32,701 nucleotides of DNA. Origin: Gemmatimonadota bacterium. Lineage in GTDB: Bacteria > Gemmatimonadota > Gemmatimonadetes > Gemmatimonadales > Gemmatimonadaceae. Shown here in pieces: positions 25,201 through 32,658 of this stretch. The position numbers and the translations under genes were made by a program. Position 1 is the stretch's first letter. Every line of letters starts with the position of its first letter. The notes beneath the pieces are model-generated. The model made no database searches. It saw only the letters and a program-made list of their open reading frames with translations, and had not been told where the DNA came from. The DNA lies in assembly GCA_027622655.1 (NCBI GenBank), contig JAQBYI010000039.1, positions 1 through 32,701 on the forward strand, in the 5' to 3' direction.

Positions 25201-25606
25201 TTTGCCAGACGATTTCATCGAGAGCGCAGCGGCCAAGCTCGACGTGTACCGACGCCTGACCCACCAGACCGAACCGGCGGCCGTGGCAGAGGTTCGGGCC
25301 GAAGTTCGCGACCGCTTCGGGGCGCTTCCGCCCGAGGCAGAACGCTATTTCGCGCTTGCCGAGCTTCGTCGCCTCGGCGCACCGCTAGCCATAGAGGGAA
25401 TACTGGTGCGCGGTGACGAGGCCCGTGTTAACTTCCTCCCCGATGCGCTGCCGCGCCTGAAGCCCTTATCTGCGGCTTTTCGGGAGGTCCAGTTTCAGGT
25501 CGATGTGCGGCGGGTACAACCACTGTCGCTCAAGCTGACCCGGCTCGGCGGATCCACGATTCTGGAAGGGCTCCTGCACGCGCTTCGAACAATCGCGACC
25601 GCCTGA
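22262..25606 (+). CDS. mfd: Transcription-repair coupling factor Mfd
   Basis: Mfd pushes RNA polymerase off lesions and recruits UvrA. The ATG at 22262 gives 1114 residues; an open frame upstream lies over the preceding gene and is excluded. The N-terminal UvrB-like region includes ALYPPREGFGEIEPHAEVAG. The RNA-polymerase-interacting CarD-like domain has GDFVVHLEHGVGIYRGM near 450. The RecG-like motor has Walker A GDVGYGKTEIAVRAAF near 602, DEEHRFGVKHKERLKQL near 703, TATPIPRTLHLSLAGLRDM and QLRGRVGRSHRRAYCYL near 872. The C-terminal TRCF domain (DLPAYLPDDFIES, then KLDVYRRL) is complete. Length and motif order are normal. Confidence 0.96.
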   Translation: MALPALLERIAALPAFTRLTATLPARSGTTRVGGLHGSADAVLVAALSERQPTRLIVVLTDHVTEAERWLADLHSVLDDANIALYPPREGFGEIEPHAEVAGERVDSLASLAGGGTRILVTTSRATMERTRLPRALADARLVINRGDSRRIADLIEHLDGVGFERVPLVEDVAQYAVRGGIVDIYGFGMSEPVRMEFWGDDVNEIRAFDLLTQRSTGVLERIVVLPVESVGLSDDETDDRTTLPELWPPDTLVVRSAGTHVRPELVRTWDEAAHHVELARRRGEDVVSRDSLFDPPERTLERLAVFPSLELVPAGEPADGEPGTDTTGGADAVMFPLRPPEAIERNMDRLSTLVRDGMSTIILCDNAGQAERLDELLAAGRGAAASPSPAGLVIGVLGAGFVIPPVGDDRATGIRVLTDHEIFRRERRLRRARKYSAGTALETVTALKPGDFVVHLEHGVGIYRGMNTIFSGESTLEAVVIEYEGGDRLNVPLYRLDQVERYRAAADVSPDAPPPRLHRLGGKKWIAQREHTRTAIREMTVELLDLYARRKIASRPPHIPDTAWQRQLESSFLFEDTPDQVKATDDIKRDMEGPRPMDRILVGDVGYGKTEIAVRAAFKALQGERQVAVLVPTTILAEQHRRTFGERFADFPVRVGVLSRFAGKKEQARVIAELKAGTIDVVIGTHRLLSKDVEFKALGLIIVDEEHRFGVKHKERLKQLRLETDVLTLTATPIPRTLHLSLAGLRDMTLMQTPPRDRSPVLTFVEPWDDGLIEEGITRELDRGGQVFFVHNRIETIEGVADHVRRLVPRARVAVGHGQLTERELERVMTKFVTGEVDVLVSTLIVESGLDVPNANTMFVSRADHLGLAQLYQLRGRVGRSHRRAYCYLLVPDNVDEQAERRLKVLEHHTELGAGYRIALKDLEMRGAGNLLGPEQSGFVHAVGFDLYLRMLDETVRRVMRGDDAPPPQPADVSLDLPAYLPDDFIESAAAKLDVYRRLTHQTEPAAVAEVRAEVRDRFGALPPEAERYFALAELRRLGAPLAIEGILVRGDEARVNFLPDALPRLKPLSAAFREVQFQVDVRRVQPLSLKLTRLGGSTILEGLLHALRTIATA

Positions 25607-25681
25607 CTGTATTACGAAGGTCAGCGGACGCGACACGTATTACCGAATCGTCCCGACACCGTTCACTCAACCCATCCTTCC

Positions 25682-27124
25682 ATGTACCGTCGTATCGCCG
25701 CCGTCGCCGTCCTCACCCTCACTTTGGTCGGGTGTGACGCCCTCGGCACTCACGTAGATGTCGCCGCTCGTGCCGGCAACCAGGAACTCTCCGCGGCCAA
25801 GCTCGCCGAGATGATGCAGGCTGCGAAGATGCCGCCGCGCAAGGATCTGGCGCTCGCCGTTGCCAGTCTGTGGGTCAACTACCAGTTGCTTGCGCAGGCC
25901 GCGGCGCGCGGCGACACGCTGGGTGACCCGGCGATTGCCGACGAAGCGATGTGGGCGCAGATCGCGCAGCGAAAGCTTCAGAAGCTGCAGACGGTGATGC
26001 AGGACACGGTCACGCTTCCGACTGGCGCTGCGCTGGAAAAGGCCTATGACGACGGCGAGTTGCTTGCGGCGCGGCACATTCTCTTCCTGGCAGACAAGAA
26101 CAACCTCAGGCAGGAACAGATCGATTCCGTTCGTCGCGTTGCTGAACGCATTCGCCGTCAGTTGACGCCCGCGAATTTCGTGGCGAACGTCGCGCGATAC
26201 AGCGGCGATCCGGGCTCGAAGGATTCCGGCGGTGAATACATCTTCCCGGCGGGGCAGATGGTGCCGGAGTTCGAGATGGGGACGCGAGCGCTTCAGCCCG
26301 GCGCCATTTCCGATCCGATTCAGACAGCGTACGGATTCCACATCATTCTGCGTGAGACGTACCCTGAGGCAAAGGCGAAATTCGATTCGCTTTACGAAGG
26401 CATCGCGCGCCAGAAGGCGGAGAGCACGTGGAACGTAGATATCGAAACCGCCCACGACGTGAAGGTGAAAGATGTTGCCACGGCAACTGTCCGGGCGATG
26501 CTCGCGAACCTCGACGCCTACCGAACGGATCGCACCGTGCTGGCTACGTCGCGCCGCGTGAACCTGCGGGCATCGCGAGTCGCAAACTGGATTGCCGCAT
26601 TCCCACCGCAGGCGCAGATACGCCAACAGCTCCAGCAGCAGCCGGACTCTGTGCTTCCCGAGTTCGTGAAGAGTCTTATGCGAAACGAGCTCCTCCTTCT
26701 TTCCGCAGACAGCGCCAAGATCGGGCTCGACGAGGCCGAAACGGAGCAGCTCCGTACCTCGTTCATGACGTCCGTGCAGACTTCGATGGGCGGTCTGGGC
26801 ATCTTGCCGTCACAGCTTGCCGACAGCGGCGGAGCCGCCGGTTCCGACCGCGGTGCGTTGGCGCGCACCCGCGTGAACGAGTATATGGAACTCCTTCTCA
26901 AGAACGAGGCGCAGTTTGTCGACGTGTCGGAGCCGGTTTCGCTCGCGCTGCGCAGCCGCTACAACGGGAAGGTGAACGACTCCGGACTTGAGCGGGCTGT
27001 CGTGGTCGCCACCGAGCTCCAGGTCAAGGCGGATTCCGCGGCGAATGCCGCGATGCCGCCATCGGAGGTTCCGATGCCCGGCGCTCCGCCGGCTGGTACC
27101 ACGCCGCCGCCGGATAGCGAATAA
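25682..27124 (+). CDS. PrsA-like peptidyl-prolyl isomerase lipoprotein
   Basis: The N-terminus is a lipoprotein signal: MYRRIAAVAVLTLTLVGC with the lipobox cysteine at 18. A helical chaperone region follows. The parvulin domain lies at about 125-230: AARHILFLADK, YSGDPGSKDSGGEYIFPAGQ, VPEFEMGTRALQPGAISDPI and YGFHIILRETYP. The remaining 250 residues are helical, with a Pro-rich tail (PGAPPAGTTPPPDSE). It is likely anchored to a membrane and helps fold exported proteins. The total length (480) is larger than typical PrsA. The next gene, a SurA-like foldase, starts 2 bp after the stop, so they form a foldase pair. Confidence 0.88.
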   Translation: MYRRIAAVAVLTLTLVGCDALGTHVDVAARAGNQELSAAKLAEMMQAAKMPPRKDLALAVASLWVNYQLLAQAAARGDTLGDPAIADEAMWAQIAQRKLQKLQTVMQDTVTLPTGAALEKAYDDGELLAARHILFLADKNNLRQEQIDSVRRVAERIRRQLTPANFVANVARYSGDPGSKDSGGEYIFPAGQMVPEFEMGTRALQPGAISDPIQTAYGFHIILRETYPEAKAKFDSLYEGIARQKAESTWNVDIETAHDVKVKDVATATVRAMLANLDAYRTDRTVLATSRRVNLRASRVANWIAAFPPQAQIRQQLQQQPDSVLPEFVKSLMRNELLLLSADSAKIGLDEAETEQLRTSFMTSVQTSMGGLGILPSQLADSGGAAGSDRGALARTRVNEYMELLLKNEAQFVDVSEPVSLALRSRYNGKVNDSGLERAVVVATELQVKADSAANAAMPPSEVPMPGAPPAGTTPPPDSE

Positions 27125-27126
27125 CC

Positions 27127-28548
27127 ATGATGCATCCGGCTGTGTCTCGTATGTGCCGTCTGATTGCGGCAGTGGCCGCGACCGTGGGCGCAGCCGCGCT
27201 GTTGGCGAGTCCGGTAGGCGCGCAGGCGGAGGCGCAGCCGGTCGGCCAGCCGGTCGGCCAGCCGGTACTACAGTCACTGGACCGGATCGTCGCAATCGTG
27301 GGCAATCGCGCGATTCTGTTGAGTGAGGCGATCGAAAGCGTGAATTCGCTGCGCGCACAGGGACAGGCGATTCCCGCGGACTCGGTGGGTCAGTTCGAGT
27401 TGCTGCGCCGGGTGATAAACGACCTCATCGACAATGAGGTGGTGATCACGGTAGCGAACAACTACAAGGCGACCGCGACCGACGAAGATGTCGCGCGGCA
27501 GGTCGAAGATCAGTACAACCAGACGCGGCAGCGGTTCGGAACTGAGGCCGAGTTCAGAGACGCGCTCAAACGCGATGGTTTCGGCACGCCGGATGACTAT
27601 CGCCGCACGATTCGCGAACAGGCCAAGCGATACAAGCTTCAGGAGATGGGGTTCGACTCGCTCAAGGCGCACGGGAGAATGTCGGCGCCCGTACAAGTGA
27701 CCGAAGAAGAAGTGGGTCGCGCGTTCGAGGCGTCGAGGGAAAAACTCCCGCCCCGGCCTGCGACCGTCGCGTTTCGCCAGATCGTAGTCGCCCCGCGCCC
27801 GTCGCCCGATGCGCGCATGGCAGCTCGGGCGAAAGCCGAGTCGCTGGTGGTGCAACTGCGCGCGGGCGCGGACTTTGCCAACGTGGCCAGGCGCGAGTCC
27901 ATGGACCCCGGCTCGCGCGACCAGGGTGGCGATCTAGGCTGGGCTCGGCGGGGCAGCGGGTTCGTGCCCGAGTTCGAGCGCGCGATCTTCACCCTGCCGC
28001 CTGGTGTTATCAGCGATCTCGTCGAGTCATCGTTTGGCTTTCATATCATCCGGGTCGACCGTGTACAGCCTGCCGAGGTGCGGTCGCGGCATATTCTGAT
28101 CGCGCCCAAGCTCGATAGCGCAGACGTTGAACGTGCGCGGCTGACCGCCGATAGCGTGCTGACGCGTTGGCGAGGTGGTGAGTCGTACGATTCGCTCGCC
28201 CGCCGCTACCACGACCCTGCCGAGGAGCGCAGTCTGCTCGACGGCATCCCTGTTGATTCGCTACCCGAGACGTACAGAGTGGCGATCGATGGCGTCGGGC
28301 TGCGGGAGTTCACGAAGCAATTCGAGATTCCCGACCCGCGAACGGGGTTGTCCAAGATTGGAATCATTCAGGTGATCGAGCGCCGCGAAGGTGGCGAGTA
28401 CACGGTTGCGGACTGGAAAGACCGCATTCGCAGCCAGCTCATACAGGAAAAGCAGATCCGGCGGGCGCTGGACCAGCTCAGGCGCGAACAGTACGTCCGA
28501 CTCCTGTTCGACGAACTCGCACCGGCGGCAGCAAAGCCGGTACCCTAG
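27127..28548 (+). CDS. SurA-like periplasmic peptidyl-prolyl isomerase
   Basis: A signal peptide is visible (RLIAAVAATVGAAALLASPV then GAQAEAQ), followed by a VGQP repeat. The SurA N-terminal chaperone domain begins at LDRIVAIVGNRAILLSEAIE and includes VINDLIDNEVVI. The first parvulin domain is complete: FRQIVVAPRPS, MDPGSRDQGGDLGWARRGSG and FVPEFERAIFTLPPGVISDL then FGFHIIRVDRV. A second one begins RSRHILIAPKLDS but is shortened and lacks the GG.lG core. The product, 473 residues, should assist outer-membrane protein folding. The symbol surA is plausible, but the domain balance differs from the E. coli protein. pdxA follows after 7 bp; a surA-pdxA order is also seen in enterobacteria. Confidence 0.88.
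   Translation: MMHPAVSRMCRLIAAVAATVGAAALLASPVGAQAEAQPVGQPVGQPVLQSLDRIVAIVGNRAILLSEAIESVNSLRAQGQAIPADSVGQFELLRRVINDLIDNEVVITVANNYKATATDEDVARQVEDQYNQTRQRFGTEAEFRDALKRDGFGTPDDYRRTIREQAKRYKLQEMGFDSLKAHGRMSAPVQVTEEEVGRAFEASREKLPPRPATVAFRQIVVAPRPSPDARMAARAKAESLVVQLRAGADFANVARRESMDPGSRDQGGDLGWARRGSGFVPEFERAIFTLPPGVISDLVESSFGFHIIRVDRVQPAEVRSRHILIAPKLDSADVERARLTADSVLTRWRGGESYDSLARRYHDPAEERSLLDGIPVDSLPETYRVAIDGVGLREFTKQFEIPDPRTGLSKIGIIQVIERREGGEYTVADWKDRIRSQLIQEKQIRRALDQLRREQYVRLLFDELAPAAAKPVP
27235..27267. repeat. 12-bp in-frame tandem repeat in the surA-like gene
   Basis: CAGCCGGTCGGC occurs at 27235 and 27247, with a partial third copy at 27259. It encodes QPVGQPVGQPV just after the signal peptide, in a region likely to be a flexible linker. 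Confidence 0.85.
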
Positions 28549-28555
28549 GTATCGG

Positions 28556-29458
28556 ATGGCGGCGCGCGCCCGCATCGCCATCACGCTGGGTGACCCCCGC
28601 GGCATCGGCCCCGAGGTCGTGCGGAAGGCGCTCACCGACCCACGAGTGCAGGCGGTCGTCGAGCCAACCGTCGTAGGACCCGACGGAACTGAAATCGCCG
28701 CCGACATCGTTGTCGGCTCCTGGGGCCACGGCGGGTCCGCCGCGGACGCAGGGCGACTGGCCGGACTCGCGATAGAGCGTGCCGTTCGCCTCGCCCGGTC
28801 TGGCGCCGTTGGCGGAATCGTTACCGCGCCGATCGACAAACACGCGCTCGCGGCCGGCGGATACGATTTTCCGGGCCACACCGAAATGCTGGCGGCGCTG
28901 ACCGGGTCGAGTACGGTGATGATGTTGGCGTCAGAGCGGCTGCGCGTCGTGCTCGCCACGACGCATCTCGCACTCCGTGACGTGCCGCAGGCGGTGACGC
29001 CCGAGGCTATAGCTTCGGCGGCCGCAATCACGGCGCGTGGCCTCACAGAATGGTTCGGAATTGAGAGTCCCCGTATTGCGCTCTGTGCTCTGAATCCTCA
29101 CGCAGGCGACGGTGGCCGGTTTGGGGACGAAGACGATACGGTGCTCGCGCCCGCCGCGCGGGCCGCAGGTCTGGCTGGGCCATTCAGCGCCGACACGGTG
29201 TTTGTGCGCGCCATGGCTGGTGAGTTCGACGCTGTGATCGCTCCGTACCACGACGTCGGGATGACGGCGATCAAGGTGGCGAGCTTCGGCCACGCGGTGA
29301 ACGTGACGCTCGGGCTGTCGTTCCCACGGACGAGCCCGGACCACGGAACTGCGCTGGATATTGCGGGCCAGGGTGTGGCGAAGCCGGAGTCGATGATCGA
29401 GGCGATACTGCAGTGCGCGCGGATAGTGGGGCGAATGACAGCAGCGCGTGCACAGTAG
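28556..29458 (+). CDS. pdxA: 4-hydroxythreonine-4-phosphate dehydrogenase PdxA
   Basis: PdxA oxidises 4-phosphohydroxy-L-threonine in the DXP-dependent vitamin B6 pathway. The ATG at 28556 gives 300 residues, starting ARIAITLGDPRGIGPEVVRK. Substrate-site blocks GGIVTAPIDKHAL and FPGHTEML are present. The three metal-binding histidines of the family can be placed in ATTHLALRDVP, NPHAGDGGRFG and PYHDVGMTAIK, and RTSPDHGTALDIAG ends the core. It is somewhat shorter than the E. coli enzyme (329). It sits 7 bp after the surA-like gene. A palindromic repeat lies just past the stop. Confidence 0.93.
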   Translation: MAARARIAITLGDPRGIGPEVVRKALTDPRVQAVVEPTVVGPDGTEIAADIVVGSWGHGGSAADAGRLAGLAIERAVRLARSGAVGGIVTAPIDKHALAAGGYDFPGHTEMLAALTGSSTVMMLASERLRVVLATTHLALRDVPQAVTPEAIASAAAITARGLTEWFGIESPRIALCALNPHAGDGGRFGDEDDTVLAPAARAAGLAGPFSADTVFVRAMAGEFDAVIAPYHDVGMTAIKVASFGHAVNVTLGLSFPRTSPDHGTALDIAGQGVAKPESMIEAILQCARIVGRMTAARAQ

Positions 29459-29520
29459 ACGGTTGATGGCCACTGGTAGCCGGCTCTGCGCACGACCGAC
29501 GGCCGTGAGCCGTCGACCGC
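29459..29520. repeat. Palindromic intergenic repeat, copy B (between convergent genes)
   Basis: The arm CGGTTGATGGC (29460-29470) pairs with GCCGTCGACCG (29509-29519) with two G-U type positions. The segment GCCGTGAGCCGTCGACCG at 29502-29519 matches copy A near 17580-17597 at 17 of 18 bases. It lies exactly between the stops of pdxA and the convergent CNNM-type gene, where it may serve as a two-way terminator, although no clear T-run follows on the pdxA side. Confidence 0.7.
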
Positions 29521-30828
29521 TCACTTGTTTTTGTTTTTCTCCACCGCGAGTGTCGCTATCCTCCGCCCCTTCATGGACTTCACGATCCACGTTGCCCCGC
29601 CGCCATCGGCGCGGTCCCCAGGGACTGGCAGTCTGCCCAGCGCGCCGAACACAAACCCACCAATTGTCGTGAAGTCGGTGTCTGGCACAGCGAGCTCGAA
29701 GCGTTCGTTGGTGTCGGATATGGCCGTGTCACCGGCGACGAGCGTTTCGCCGGACGCACTTTTCGGAATGCCGAGTTCTGTGGTTTCATCGAACTCATCG
29801 CGAATATCTCCCACGATTTCTTCGAGGAGATCTTCCATAGTGACGAGCCCGGCCGTACCTCCGAACTCATCGAGCACGATCGTCATGTGTTCCTTCTTTC
29901 GCTTGAAATCGGCGAGGACATCTTCAACCTCGCGGGTACCGGGGACTACGTGCACGTGGCGCGCGAGGTCGCGTACGTGAGCCCCTTCGCGTCCGTCCAC
30001 GACGGCCCAGAGGAGGTCGCGCGAATGGAGCATGCCGACGATGTTGTCGATCGTTTCATCGTACACGGGAAACCGGGAGAAGCCGCCGTCGCGCACACGC
30101 GCCAACCCCTCGGCCAGTGTGGCGCTGGCGGGAATCGCGACGATGTTCGTCCGCGGTGTCATCACCTCGCGGGCGTTCTTTTCCGAAAACTCGAAGGCCG
30201 CGCCGATGAGTTCGGCGTCCTGCGAATGCAGGGTACCTCGCTGCTCCGCCTGCTCGACCAAGATGCGGAGTTCAGCCGGCGAGTGCACCGACTCGGCCTC
30301 GTTCGGTTCGGGCTGACGGAAGACCTTCAGCACCGCCACGGCCGATGAATGAAGCACCCAGATGAATGGCGTCATCACCCACGCGAAGGCATACAGTGGC
30401 GGGGCGAGCCACTTCGCAAACGTTTCCGGATGGTTCAGCGCCACGGCCCGCGGAGCGAGTTCGCCGAAGACAACGTGCAGGTACGTCGCGAAAAGGAGGG
30501 CAACCGCGGCGGCCACGCTCACGCGCACCGACGCTTCAAGCGCGAAGGGCAGCGCAGCGAACCAGCCTTCGAACAGGTGCCCGAGCGTATTCTCCGCAGC
30601 CCAACCGAGTCCGAGCGAAGCCAGCGTGATCCCAAGCTGGCCTGCGGAGAGGATCTTGGTGAGATTACGCGAGTCGGTCGCCATGAGGGCGAACCGCGCA
30701 ATTCGATCGCCGGCGCGAACCATGGCCTGCAGGCGTGACCGACGGGCGCGGACGAGGGCGAACTCTACCGCAACGAAGTAGGCGTTGAAGACGAGCAGGA
30801 GAACAATGAGCGTGAGGCGCCACAGCAC
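29521..30828 (-). CDS. CNNM/CorC-family membrane protein (DUF21, CBS pair, CorC_HlyC)
   Basis: The 435-residue product has an N-terminal DUF21 membrane domain (LTLIVLLLVFNAYFVAVEFA opening, three to four helices up to about 170). Next is EKNAREVMTPRTNIVAIPAS, which starts a CBS-domain pair (HSRDLLWAVVDG, then TIVLDEFGGTAGLVTMEDLL and EEIVGDIRDEFD). A C-terminal CorC_HlyC domain ends in VPGDRADGGGATWIVKSMKG. Relatives transport or regulate magnesium and other divalent ions, often called haemolysin-family proteins; haemolytic activity is not implied. The start is GTG at 30828. Its 5' end overlaps the divergent CDF transporter gene by 23 bp if that gene starts at 30806. Confidence 0.9.
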   Translation of the reverse strand: MLWRLTLIVLLLVFNAYFVAVEFALVRARRSRLQAMVRAGDRIARFALMATDSRNLTKILSAGQLGITLASLGLGWAAENTLGHLFEGWFAALPFALEASVRVSVAAAVALLFATYLHVVFGELAPRAVALNHPETFAKWLAPPLYAFAWVMTPFIWVLHSSAVAVLKVFRQPEPNEAESVHSPAELRILVEQAEQRGTLHSQDAELIGAAFEFSEKNAREVMTPRTNIVAIPASATLAEGLARVRDGGFSRFPVYDETIDNIVGMLHSRDLLWAVVDGREGAHVRDLARHVHVVPGTREVEDVLADFKRKKEHMTIVLDEFGGTAGLVTMEDLLEEIVGDIRDEFDETTELGIPKSASGETLVAGDTAISDTNERFELAVPDTDFTTIGGFVFGALGRLPVPGDRADGGGATWIVKSMKGRRIATLAVEKNKNK

Positions 30829-31873
30829 GGACTCAAGTTACGATTGCGTCACCGCCGGCCGCCAGCAGGATGCGTCGTCGGCCGGTGAAGGGCAGACGCA
30901 CGCGCATCCGCACGCGCATCCGCACGCGCATGGCGCGGCCGTGGGCGTGCCGTTCGACCATGGCGCGCACGTCCACCACCGCGATGGTGAGGCGTCGGAT
31001 GTTTCGGGGGCACTCCGTGCGGCGCTGATCATCACGTCAATTTTCCTGGTCGCCGAGGTGGTGGGCGGGCTCGTGTCGAATTCGTTGGCGCTCCTTGCGG
31101 ACGCCGGCCACATGTTCACGGACGTCGGCGCGCTGGCGTTCTCCCTGTTCGTCGCGTGGCTTGCCCGCCAGCCGGCGACGCCGAAGCGCACGTACGGCTA
31201 TCTCCGGTTCGAGATCCTCGCCGCGCTGCTGAACGGCGCGGGACTCCTCGCCGTTTCTGCGGCGATCATCTGGGAAGCGGTCGGCCGCCTGAGGAATCCT
31301 GAGCCGGTCGAAACCGGTGTCATGCTGGCGGTCGCTGTCGGCGGACTTGTGGTCAACGTGATTGCTGCCCGCCTCCTTCACGGGAGTGCGAGTCACTCGC
31401 TCAACGTCCGCGGCGCCTACCTGCACGTCATCAGCGACCTGCTGGGCTCGGTTGCGGCCATCGCCGCCGCGATACTGATGCGGTACTTCGGCTGGTCGCT
31501 GGCCGACCCTATCGCGTCTATCCTGATGACGGCCCTGATTGTGCGCGGGGCCTGGAAGCTGGTACGTGAGAGCGTGGATATCCTGCTCGAATCCACGCCG
31601 GCCCACATCGAGGTTGGTGACGTTCGACAGGCGCTGGAGGCAGTGCCGGGTGTCGAGTCGGTGCACGACCTGCACGTCTGGACGTTGACGTCGGGCGTGG
31701 TTGCGATGAGCGCGCATGCGCTCGTGCTCGACGCATCGCAGAACCAACGCTCACTGGAAGCGATGACCGCGCGCGCGGCCGAGCTGGGAATCAGGCACAC
31801 GACCATTCAGATCGAGAACCACGCGCTCGCCGATTGCGTCCCCGTCGCTTCCCAAGTAGGTGCGCATTACTGA
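30806..31873 (+). CDS. Cation diffusion facilitator (CzcD/ZitB-like) metal efflux transporter
   Basis: The ATG at 30806, with AGGAG four bases upstream, gives 355 residues; a TTG at 30785 is a weaker option. The N-terminus carries a histidine-rich segment (THAHPHAHPHAHG, then HGAHVHHRDG), a likely zinc-binding loop. Six membrane helices follow. The metal-site motifs are LADAGHMFTDVGALAFSLF (HxxxD in helix 2) and HVISDLLGSVAAI (HxxxD in helix 5). The cytoplasmic C-terminal domain (VPGVESVHDLHVWTLTSGVV) is complete. The family exports zinc, cobalt or cadmium by proton antiport. The histidine repeat is encoded by a 12-bp tandem repeat at 30898-30931. Confidence 0.92.
   Translation: MSVRRHSTDSSYDCVTAGRQQDASSAGEGQTHAHPHAHPHAHGAAVGVPFDHGAHVHHRDGEASDVSGALRAALIITSIFLVAEVVGGLVSNSLALLADAGHMFTDVGALAFSLFVAWLARQPATPKRTYGYLRFEILAALLNGAGLLAVSAAIIWEAVGRLRNPEPVETGVMLAVAVGGLVVNVIAARLLHGSASHSLNVRGAYLHVISDLLGSVAAIAAAILMRYFGWSLADPIASILMTALIVRGAWKLVRESVDILLESTPAHIEVGDVRQALEAVPGVESVHDLHVWTLTSGVVAMSAHALVLDASQNQRSLEAMTARAAELGIRHTTIQIENHALADCVPVASQVGAHY
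30898..30931. repeat. 12-bp in-frame tandem repeat coding for the histidine-rich loop
   Basis: GCACGCGCATCC occurs at 30898 and 30910, with a 10-base third copy from 30922. Each unit encodes a His-containing quartet (AHPH), so copy number sets the number of metal-binding histidines in the CDF transporter. Confidence 0.85.
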
Positions 31874-31956
31874 CGGCGCGTGCCATCAAACGGTAGCTTG
31901 AAGGCGGTCGCTCCCGCCTCGTTGTCCTTCGTTTTTTCTCGTCTCCCATCTCAATC

Positions 31957-32658
31957 ATGGCCCAACTAGACAAGCTCCTCCAGTCTATGATCGCGAATCG
32001 CGCGGACGAGCTCATCCTGCGCGAAGAAGAAGGCGCGATGTTCAAGGCGGACGGTCAGGAGAAGTCCGTCACCAAGTCGCTCACCGGGCCTCAGATCATT
32101 GCACTGATCAAGGAAATCGCTCCGGAGCAAGCGAGCCAGAATATCGATGAACGGTCGCCGACCAAGTTCCAGTATGTCGCCGGTGATGGCGTCTTTGCCG
32201 TGCGGGCGATGATTCAGGCTGGAAAGTGGAACGTCTCGGTGGTGGTAGACGACAAGGGGCAGTTCGCCCGCCAGACGGGGATGTTCAAGCCGGTAGATCT
32301 CCCACCGGAAGACGCTGAGCCGGTTCGCACGTCGCGAAAGAGCGTGAAGATGCCGTCCGTGGAAGGCGACAGGGCCCGCATCGCCATGGAGCAATTGCTC
32401 CGGACGCTCGTGAGCGAAGACGGGTCGGACCTGCACCTGCGCGTCGGCGAGCCGCCGATCCTGCGCAAACACGGCGAAATGATTCGCATCGAGGGTCAGG
32501 AGAAGCTCACGTCCGATCAAATCGACGCGCTGCTGCTCTCGATAACGCCCGAACGCAACAAAAAGGAATATGCCGAGCACAATGACTCGGATTTCGCCTA
32601 CGAGATCGAAGGAATTGCGCGCTTCCGGTCGAACTGTTCTGCCTCAGTTGAAATGTGA
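31957..32658 (+). pseudogene. pilT: PilT-like type IV pilus retraction ATPase, interrupted before the ATPase core
   Basis: The reading frame starts MAQLDKLLQSMIANRADELI and ends at a TGA after 233 residues. Residues about 145-226 form a normal PilT N-terminal domain: LLRTLVSEDGSDLHLRVGEP then PILRKHGEMIRI, with DSDFAYEIEGIARFRSN. An additional, diverged copy of the same domain seems to occupy residues about 1-105 (ADELILREEEGAMFKADGQE then VFAVRAMIQAGKWNVSVV). Family members continue after RFR.N into the Walker A/B ATPase core, but here similarity stops at position 32634 and a foreign-looking sequence supplies eight residues and a stop. Without the core the product cannot hydrolyse ATP or retract pili. 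Confidence 0.82.

Noticed and set aside
31895-31945. Possible terminator after the CDF gene
   Set aside because: GGCGG/CCGCC can form a 5-bp stem, but the T-run starts about 14 bases later, so it does not look like an intrinsic terminator.
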